Shown: in pieces, positions 58,735 through 64,000 of the stretch
Layout: every line of letters starts with the position of its first letter
How positions within the stretch are numbered: position 1 is the stretch's first letter
DNA from: Pseudomonadota bacterium
GTDB lineage: Bacteria; Desulfobacterota; Desulfovibrionia; Desulfovibrionales; Desulfovibrionaceae
Length of the DNA stretch: 64,000 bases
Assembly: GCA_023460395.1 (NCBI GenBank)
Contig: JAEWQB010000014.1
Span: forward strand, 124,001 to 188,000
Reading direction: 5' to 3'
Program-made: the position numbers and the translations under genes
Notes under the pieces: generated by a model
Database searches by the model: none
The model's input: the letters and a program-made list of their open reading frames with translations, nothing else
Told to the model about the DNA's origin: nothing

Positions 58735-60039
58735 ATGACGGATGCCCAACGCACGGAGTTTTGGGCTTCACTCGCATTACGCCACACCGCGGGTCTGGGT
58801 GCCCGGCGGTGGAAACGGTTGCTGGAGACGTATCCTTCGCCCTATGCCGCCGTGCTGGATGCCGCGCAATGGAAGGAACGCTGCGGACTGCCTGCCCGGT
58901 TGGCCGCCGAGTTTTCCGCGGAGCGGTGGCGTACAGCCGCCCGGCAGGAATGGGATGCCGCCCGCAAGGGCGGCTGGCGCGTTTTGCTCTGGACCGATCC
59001 CCGGTATCCCCGGCGACTTAAGGAAATAGGAGATCCCCCGCTGCTGCTGTATTATGCGGGAGACACGGCGCTATTGGGCAATCCGGGGGTGGCGGTGGTG
59101 GGATCCCGGAAATGCTCCAGAGACGGCGTTGCCACCACACGGGAGCTGTGCCGTAGATTTTCCGCTTCCGGCGTAACCACCATTTCTGGACTGGCGCGTG
59201 GCATCGACAGCGAGGCACATCGCGCCGCGCTGGAAAGCTGGGGTAGCACTATCGCGGTGCTGGGAACCGGACCCGATATCGTTTATCCGCCAGAAAATGA
59301 CGCCTTGCACGCCCGAATCAGCGAGAGCGGGCTGGTGCTTTCTGAGTTCGCTCCCGGAACCATGCCGGAGCCGCGCAACTTCCCCATGCGTAACCGCATT
59401 ATCAGCGCGTTGTCGCTAGGAGTGCTGGTGGTGGAGGCCACCCGGCGCAGTGGAAGTCTTATCACCGCGCAGCATGCGCTGGATCAGGGGCGGGAAGTCT
59501 TTGCCGTGCCCGGCAGTGCGCTGGCACGCACCTCGTCGGGGTGTCATGAGCTTATCCGGCAGGGGGCCAAAGCCGTTTTTTCCTGTGACGATGTGCTGGT
59601 GGAAATTGCCCCCCTCATTGGTTTTACCGCACGGGATTGGAAAACTCCTGAGCAGGTGCCGCCACCGGAGGCAGTCTCTGTGCGCAAAAGAGGCCAATCC
59701 GCTGCAACCGGGAGGATCGGCGAAGCGGGCGGCGTGGCGGAAGACGAGACGCTTACCGCCGAGTCCGCAACGCCGTCCATGCACGCGGGCTTTTCCGAAC
59801 GTGTTGCGTCAGGGGAACCCAATGACCGGGGCGTCGCCGGGAAAGAGGTAACGGACAACGCCTCCGCCGACGAAAAAGAAATATATGCCCTGCTGACAAC
59901 GCAGGATTCTCTGCATATAGATGAGCTGTGCCGCGCACTCGGTTGGGAAGCGGGCAGAGTGAGCGGAGCGTTGTTGATGCTGGAAGTGCTTGGCGCCGTG
60001 CGCCAATTGCCCGGCATGCATTATTGCGCGATGCAGTGA
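58735..60039 (+). CDS. dprA: DNA processing protein DprA (Smf)
   Basis: 434 aa. DprA loads RecA on incoming single strands in transformation and is kept in many non-competent bacteria. SAM-like N-domain (about 10-75), Rossmann core (VAVVGSRKCSRDG, GLARGIDSEAHRAALE, GTGPDIVYPPEN, FPMRNRIISALS, RRSGSLITAQHALDQGREVF), a long low-complexity linker (about 310-375) and a C-terminal winged helix (LHIDELCRALGWEAGRVSGAL). Start unsure: GTG 58696 and TTG 58699 are in frame; ATG 58735 gives the family N-terminus but has no clear ribosome site. Confidence 0.93.
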   Translation: MTDAQRTEFWASLALRHTAGLGARRWKRLLETYPSPYAAVLDAAQWKERCGLPARLAAEFSAERWRTAARQEWDAARKGGWRVLLWTDPRYPRRLKEIGDPPLLLYYAGDTALLGNPGVAVVGSRKCSRDGVATTRELCRRFSASGVTTISGLARGIDSEAHRAALESWGSTIAVLGTGPDIVYPPENDALHARISESGLVLSEFAPGTMPEPRNFPMRNRIISALSLGVLVVEATRRSGSLITAQHALDQGREVFAVPGSALARTSSGCHELIRQGAKAVFSCDDVLVEIAPLIGFTARDWKTPEQVPPPEAVSVRKRGQSAATGRIGEAGGVAEDETLTAESATPSMHAGFSERVASGEPNDRGVAGKEVTDNASADEKEIYALLTTQDSLHIDELCRALGWEAGRVSGALLMLEVLGAVRQLPGMHYCAMQ

Positions 60040-60079
60040 GAACGCCCAAGTGATAATTCTGGAATAACGAAACGGGTAT

Positions 60080-60547
60080 ATGATGCAGAAGATTCCTCTG
60101 AAGCTGGCTGCGCCGGGTATGACGCTGGCAAAACCTGTGGTGCGTGATAATGGCATCACCTTGGTCGGCGAGGGCGTGGAACTGACGCCGTCACTTCTTG
60201 CGCGGTTTGAACAGTCCGGTATCGCTTCCGTGACTGTGGAGGGGAGTCCTGTGCGGCTGGATGAGCTTGCCGGAGGCACCGATTTCGGACGCCGGGTCGA
60301 ACGACTGGATTTTTTGTTTCGCAAGCATGAAAACGATGCCTTCATGGTAACGCTTAAGAAGGTTATCGCACGACACTTTCACATGCGGGCCGCAGTGCTT
60401 GCCGCAGAGGAAGCTGCCAGAGCGGCGGCTAAGGCGGCGGAAGGGCAGGCTCAAGACGGGGCCGCCCAAAGCGCTGGCTCTGAGAACACGCCCGGTGGGC
60501 AGGTTGTGGCGAACACTGCGGGAGTTGGCGGCAAGGGGGCTATGTGA
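60080..60547 (+). CDS. Protein of unknown function upstream of HDOD gene
   Basis: 155 aa. N-terminal 60 residues (PLKLAAPGMTLAKPVVRDNG, GEGVELTPSLLARFEQSGIA) match the short domain often found before HD-GYP and HDOD proteins of delta-proteobacteria. The C-terminal 40 residues are Ala/Gly-rich. ATG 60080 and 60083 are both possible. Its TGA overlaps the start of the HDOD gene (TGATG), so the two are translationally coupled and likely act together. Confidence 0.7.
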   Translation: MMQKIPLKLAAPGMTLAKPVVRDNGITLVGEGVELTPSLLARFEQSGIASVTVEGSPVRLDELAGGTDFGRRVERLDFLFRKHENDAFMVTLKKVIARHFHMRAAVLAAEEAARAAAKAAEGQAQDGAAQSAGSENTPGGQVVANTAGVGGKGAM

Positions 60548-61383
60548 TGCAGGACATGCGGACCGAATACAAGGGGCGGGTGCTGGCGGTAAAAAATTTG
60601 CCCACCCTACCCAAAGTGCTGGATGAAGTGACCGCCCTGATGGACGACCCCAACACCTCGTCGGACCAGATAGCCAAGGCGATTACCTTCGATCAAGTAT
60701 TGTCCGCTAAAGTGCTCAAAATGGTCAATTCGCCTATTTACGGTTTTCCGGGGCGCATAGGTTCCATCCAGCACGCACTGGTATTGCTTGGTTTTAACGT
60801 GGTGCGGGGACTCATCATCTCCACCTCGGTTTTTGACGATATGAATAAGGCCATGGCCGGGTTGTGGACGCATAGCGTGGGGTGCGCCCTCGCCTGCGGC
60901 GAAATAGCCCGTTTGCTGGACCTGAAAGACCCGGAAGAATATGCTGTTTCCGGGCTGCTGCACGATCTGGGCAAGGTGGTGTCTGCGGTACAGTTGCCGG
61001 AAATAAAACCGGAGCTTGCCCGTTTAGTGGCGGAGCAGGACATGACGTTCTTACAAGCGGAAAAAACATTGCTCGGTTTCGGACACGACAGGGTGAACGC
61101 GTGGCTAGCCGCGCACTGGAATTTACCCCCTGTGATTACGGAAGGCATCACGTACCACCACCGTCCTTTAAGCGCCCCCAACTTTACTCGGCATGCCTGC
61201 GTGGTGCATATGGGTGATTTCCTTGCCCGCCTTTTTGAATATGGCAATGGGGGAGACAGTAATGTTCCCCGCCTTGAGCCACGGGCCATGAAATTGCTGG
61301 GACTGAACCAGCGCATGCTGGAAAGTTTGCTGGATCGTTTGTCTGATGCGTTTTTGGAAGCGGGGGATCTTTCCGTGCGGTAG
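60547..61383 (+). CDS. HDOD-domain signalling protein
   Basis: 278 aa. HDOD domain about 15-215: NLPTLPKVLDEVTALMDDPN, MVNSPIYGFPGRIGSIQHAL, LLGFNVVRGLIIS, and LLHDLGKVVSA. Unlike most HDOD proteins, which lack a metal site, this one keeps an HD pair (LHD) plus further His (TYHHRPLS), so hydrolase activity cannot be excluded. A C-terminal helical tail follows. ATG 60547 sits in the TGATG overlap; GTG 60544 is in frame too. Second in a three-gene run ending in a GGDDF protein. Confidence 0.88.
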   Translation: MQDMRTEYKGRVLAVKNLPTLPKVLDEVTALMDDPNTSSDQIAKAITFDQVLSAKVLKMVNSPIYGFPGRIGSIQHALVLLGFNVVRGLIISTSVFDDMNKAMAGLWTHSVGCALACGEIARLLDLKDPEEYAVSGLLHDLGKVVSAVQLPEIKPELARLVAEQDMTFLQAEKTLLGFGHDRVNAWLAAHWNLPPVITEGITYHHRPLSAPNFTRHACVVHMGDFLARLFEYGNGGDSNVPRLEPRAMKLLGLNQRMLESLLDRLSDAFLEAGDLSVR

Positions 61384-61519
61384 CGGAAAGAGAAGGGGCA
61401 GACGCCCCGCGAAATGGTATACGCGATGAGGACACCGGCCCCACAACGGCGCGCTGGCGCAAATACATGGCTGCTGGCGCGGGAAAATGGGGAACTGTGT
61501 CACTGCCGGAGCGGTTCGT

Positions 61520-62494
61520 ATGCGTATGGATATGGCCCCGTTGCGGGCTTTTCTTGTTTCCCCGGATGATGCGTTCGTGCAACAGATATTGGCGTTGTGG
61601 GACTCCGGCGCGGTGCGCTGGAGTGTGTTCGCCAGTGCCGCGCCCGCAGTGGAGCAACTTTTTTCCGATCCGCCGGATTTGCTGGTGGCGGATGCGTTTC
61701 TGCCGGATATGCCGGGGGAGACTCTGGTTTCGCTGGTGAAAAGCGAAAACGTATACCGGCAGGTACCTGTGGTGCTGCGATTGCCCGCCGGGGCCTTGGC
61801 GGACAGCCCGTCGTCGGGGCCGGGAGGCACGGGAGTGGACTGGCCCGCCACCGACATCGACGATTTTCTTCTTCCGCCCTTCAACGCTATGGAATACCGG
61901 GCGCGGGTGGAACTGGCCCTCACCCGGATGCGGCGTTCTTTGGATGCCAATCCGCTTACCCGGTTGCCGGGGAATGCCACTATTATCCAATATATCAAGG
62001 AGAATATTGATAAGCAGCGCGATTTCGCGTTGGGATATGCCGACCTTGATAACTTTAAGGCGTTTAACGATACGTATGGCTTTGCCCGTGGGGATGAGGC
62101 GCTCATGATGACCGCGCGGATTATTGTGAATACCGTGCGCGCCGTGGCTGGTCCGCTGGCCTTTGTGGGCCATGTGGGCGGAGACGACTTTGTGTTTGGC
62201 GTGCCGCTGGATGCTGCGGAGGCGGTATGCCAGCGTCTGGTTGCCAGCTTTGACGCCATTGTTCCCAGCTTTTATGATGCTCAAGATCGTGAATGCGGGG
62301 GCATTCAGTCGGTGGACCGGCAAGGGTGCCCCCAGCGGTTTCCGCTCATGGCTATCTCGATTGCCGTGGTTTGCAATCGCAACGGTAGCTTGAAGCACTA
62401 TGCGGCGGCCTCCGCCATTGCCTCACAGTTAAAGAAAAAAGCCAAGGAAAGCCCCCGGAGTGTCTATGTCATCGACAGACGCGGAACAGAATAA
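61520..62494 (+). CDS. REC-GGDDF domain protein (degenerate receiver, altered GGDEF)
   Basis: 324 aa. N-terminal receiver-like domain (about 1-120) keeps an Asp in VADAFLPDMPG but Pro replaces the conserved Lys (DFLLPPFN). The GGDEF-type domain (about 140-300) reads DANPLTRLPGN, YADLDNFKAFNDTYGFARGD, and GGDDF where active cyclases have GG(D/E)EF. Activity is uncertain: the Glu-to-Asp swap may abolish or lower diguanylate cyclase activity. CGGAG lies 8 nt before ATG 61520. Its end overlaps xerC by 29 nt. Confidence 0.87.
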   Translation: MRMDMAPLRAFLVSPDDAFVQQILALWDSGAVRWSVFASAAPAVEQLFSDPPDLLVADAFLPDMPGETLVSLVKSENVYRQVPVVLRLPAGALADSPSSGPGGTGVDWPATDIDDFLLPPFNAMEYRARVELALTRMRRSLDANPLTRLPGNATIIQYIKENIDKQRDFALGYADLDNFKAFNDTYGFARGDEALMMTARIIVNTVRAVAGPLAFVGHVGGDDFVFGVPLDAAEAVCQRLVASFDAIVPSFYDAQDRECGGIQSVDRQGCPQRFPLMAISIAVVCNRNGSLKHYAAASAIASQLKKKAKESPRSVYVIDRRGTE

Positions 62495-63557
62495 CAAGCC
62501 CCGGCGACGGGTCCAGAAGTCCGGTCGCCCCGGCCCGGCCGAGGAAGGCTATGGGTTAGTCTCGCTGGTTGACCTGCCGGACACGGCGGAATTGTATATG
62601 GCGCATTTGGCTGTGGAAAAAGGATACTCCGATGCCACCGTGCAAGCCTATGCGCGTGATTTGCACCAGTTCCAAAGTTTTCTTGAAGGACGGCGGGAGC
62701 CGCTTTCTTTGTCTGAACCGGCGGCGATTACACGGGAGGTGGTGGAGGCCTTTTTGGGAGATCTGCATCGCCAGCGCGTGAGCAAAACGTCCATGGGCCG
62801 TAAACTTTCCGCTCTGCGCGGATTATTCCGCTACCTTGCCAAGCGTAAAATGTTGCAGGTTATCCCCACGGATGGAGTGAGGAATCCCAAAACAGCCATC
62901 CGGCATCCCCGTGCGCTGAATGTGGACCAAACCTTCGCGGTCTTGGACGAATCCCGCCAGCGTACAGCCGAAGCCACGCGGCACCGCAGTCATGCGGCGC
63001 AGCAACTGGCACGGGATTTGGCCTTGGCGGAACTACTTTATGGTTCCGGGTTGCGCATTTCAGAAGCGCTGATGCTGGATGTGGACGACGTGCGCCCGGA
63101 ATCGGGCGTGGTGCGGGTCATGGGCAAAGGGGGCAAGGAGCGGCTGGCTCCGCTTTCCGATACCGCGCGTGTGGCGTTGCGCACATGGCTGGAACAGCGT
63201 TCTTTGCTGGAACTGAATCCACGGGAATTGGCCCTGTTCCTTGGGGCGCGTGGGGGACGGCTAAACCGTCGGCAGGCCACACGGATTATTGAGGATCTTT
63301 GCCGCAGGGTGGGATTGCCGCAGGTGATTTCCCCGCACGGATTGCGCCACTCCTTTGCCACCCATCTGTTGGAAGCGGGGGCGGACATGCGTAGCGTGCA
63401 GGAATTGTTAGGGCATGCCCGGTTGACGACCACGCAACGTTATACGCATCTCACCCTTGCCCGGTTGGTAGAGGTATATGACCGCGCTCACCCGCGGGCG
63501 CACGATTCCGCCGCTAAACAGCCCGGTGCGAAAAGGCCCGGTCCCCAGTCGGAATAG
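62466..63557 (+). CDS. xerC: Tyrosine recombinase XerC/XerD type
   Basis: 363 aa. It resolves chromosome dimers at dif. SAM-like core-binding domain about 40-130 (YMAHLAVEKGYSDATVQAY) and catalytic domain with Arg at about 196 (GSGLRISEAL), Lys in GKGGKERLAPL, HxxR at about 290 (SPHGLRHSFATH), His in LGHARLTTTQ and Tyr at about 325 (RYTH). All catalytic residues are present. It has a 35-residue basic N-terminal extension and a Lys/Pro tail. ATG 62466 lies inside the GGDDF gene (overlap 29 nt); GTG 62460 is in frame. Host Xer recombinase, not a phage integrase. Confidence 0.92.
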   Translation: MSSTDAEQNNKPRRRVQKSGRPGPAEEGYGLVSLVDLPDTAELYMAHLAVEKGYSDATVQAYARDLHQFQSFLEGRREPLSLSEPAAITREVVEAFLGDLHRQRVSKTSMGRKLSALRGLFRYLAKRKMLQVIPTDGVRNPKTAIRHPRALNVDQTFAVLDESRQRTAEATRHRSHAAQQLARDLALAELLYGSGLRISEALMLDVDDVRPESGVVRVMGKGGKERLAPLSDTARVALRTWLEQRSLLELNPRELALFLGARGGRLNRRQATRIIEDLCRRVGLPQVISPHGLRHSFATHLLEAGADMRSVQELLGHARLTTTQRYTHLTLARLVEVYDRAHPRAHDSAAKQPGAKRPGPQSE

Positions 63558-63708
63558 AATGGGCACCGCCGGCAATTTGGGGGATTGTCACGGGGACGCG
63601 GGTGGCGGCGTAATAGTGATATAGACGCACCAGCAAGGCTCGGAGCATCGGAAAATCTCGCGATGGAAACAACCGTGCGCTGTGCCGTTGCACCCGCCGT
63701 TGTGACGA

Positions 63709-63999
63709 TCAGGGAATGGGCGATTCCTCAAAGGCAACCCGGCATACATCGTCCATCATGCTCAGTTCTTCGTACAGCTCTGTCCAGCCGCCGTTTTCCT
63801 TACCCATAACCCGGAAACGGTAGGTGGTAATTTCCGAACAGGTGTCCGCCTCGAACCCCACAGTGTGGGAAACAAACGAATGGTGCCCGCTGATAATCTT
63901 GACCAGTTCATCATGCCGGTATTGACCGTGTTCCCGGAAGACAACAGTGATGGAAACCAAGACCTTACGCGGGGGCAGATGTCTGAGAAAACCGGGCAT
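63709..63999 (-). CDS. Protein of unknown function, probably 5'-truncated at window edge
   Basis: 96 codons visible, ending at the TGA at 63709-63711. The frame is open to the right edge, and the only ATG is at 63999, so the true start may lie outside. Sequence FLRHLPPRKVLVSITVVFRE, then HSFVSHTVGFEADTCSEI and WTELYEELSMMDDVCRVAFE. The alternating strand-helix look and RHLPPRK start would suit the cytoplasmic C-terminal domain of an MgtC/SapB-like membrane protein, but this is only a guess. Confidence 0.4.
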   Translation of the reverse strand: MPGFLRHLPPRKVLVSITVVFREHGQYRHDELVKIISGHHSFVSHTVGFEADTCSEITTYRFRVMGKENGGWTELYEELSMMDDVCRVAFEESPIP

Positions 64000-64000
64000 C

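Noticed and set aside
61168..62398. Two overlapping minus-strand frames opposite the HDOD and GGDDF genes
   Set aside because: The plus strand carries recognised domains; the opposite frames are Arg/Ser-rich and have no motif.
62466..63557. Phage or integron integrase
   Set aside because: Length, domain layout and the neighbouring housekeeping genes fit XerC/D; no attachment site or prophage genes are visible.

Overview
The window is a gene-dense stretch of chromosome (GC roughly 57-60% by eye) that most resembles a Desulfovibrionaceae-type sulfate reducer (Desulfobacterota). Three things suggest this. The biosynthetic block runs rpmF-plsX-fabH-fabG-acpP-fabF-glyA-dCMP deaminase-ribD-ribE-ribBA-ribH-nusB-leuS-lptE-holA. 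A dnaA gene lies just after yebC-ruvC-ruvA-ruvB-thyX. Signalling proteins of the REC/HD-GYP, HDOD, YcaO-TPR and FmdB types are also present. The placement rests on gene order and protein character recalled from the lineage; no search was run.

Layout. 1-17.9 kb, almost all minus strand: the start of lon, radC, holA, lptE, leuS, nusB, the riboflavin genes, glyA, a fatty-acid synthesis cluster, plsX, rpmF and a YceD-family gene; rpmB and an fxsA-type gene follow on plus. 19.3-25.1 kb: a three-gene minus-strand phosphorelay operon (membrane hybrid kinase with two receivers and Hpt, REC-HD-GYP phosphodiesterase, REC-kinase-REC). 25.3-31.8 kb: a CgeB-like glycosyltransferase, then rlmE, yebC, ruvCAB and thyX. 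31.8-33.9 kb: an AT-rich segment with three same-orientation DnaA boxes, dnaA, tandem terminators and a degenerate 12-nt repeat array. 34-41.9 kb: an XRE-cupin regulator, a YcaO-TPR protein with a coupled methyltransferase, a cyclophilin, and a ZntA-type metal ATPase facing its MerR-family regulator across a typical long-spacer operator. 42.1-44.2 kb: four tRNA genes, an OmpR-type regulator with a ruined receiver, and a fifth tRNA. 44.6-64 kb: dksA, an RqcH-like protein, FmdB, a phosphodiester glycosidase-like protein, metF, a nitroreductase, a membrane-anchored beta-carbonic-anhydrase homologue lacking zinc ligands, a LysR regulator, a GAPDH paralogue, CpoB-like lipoprotein, dprA, an HDOD/GGDDF signalling group and xerC.

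How it fits together. The first third supplies membrane lipid, flavin, one-carbon and translation functions from long co-directional operons punctuated by hairpins. The ruvCAB-dnaA and dprA-xerC blocks are DNA replication and recombination genes. Cyclic-di-GMP signalling appears twice, in the phosphorelay operon and beside dprA/xerC.

The most unusual signals are (1) degenerate short-period (9-12 nt) tandem repeats recurring between genes and, in frame, inside protein linkers; (2) the pseudo-carbonic anhydrase; (3) the phosphorylation-independent-looking OmpR regulator; (4) the DnaA-box cluster beside a DnaA with an altered DNA-recognition loop; and (5) the YcaO-TPR/methyltransferase pair. I found no CRISPR array, no complete insertion sequence and no prophage.
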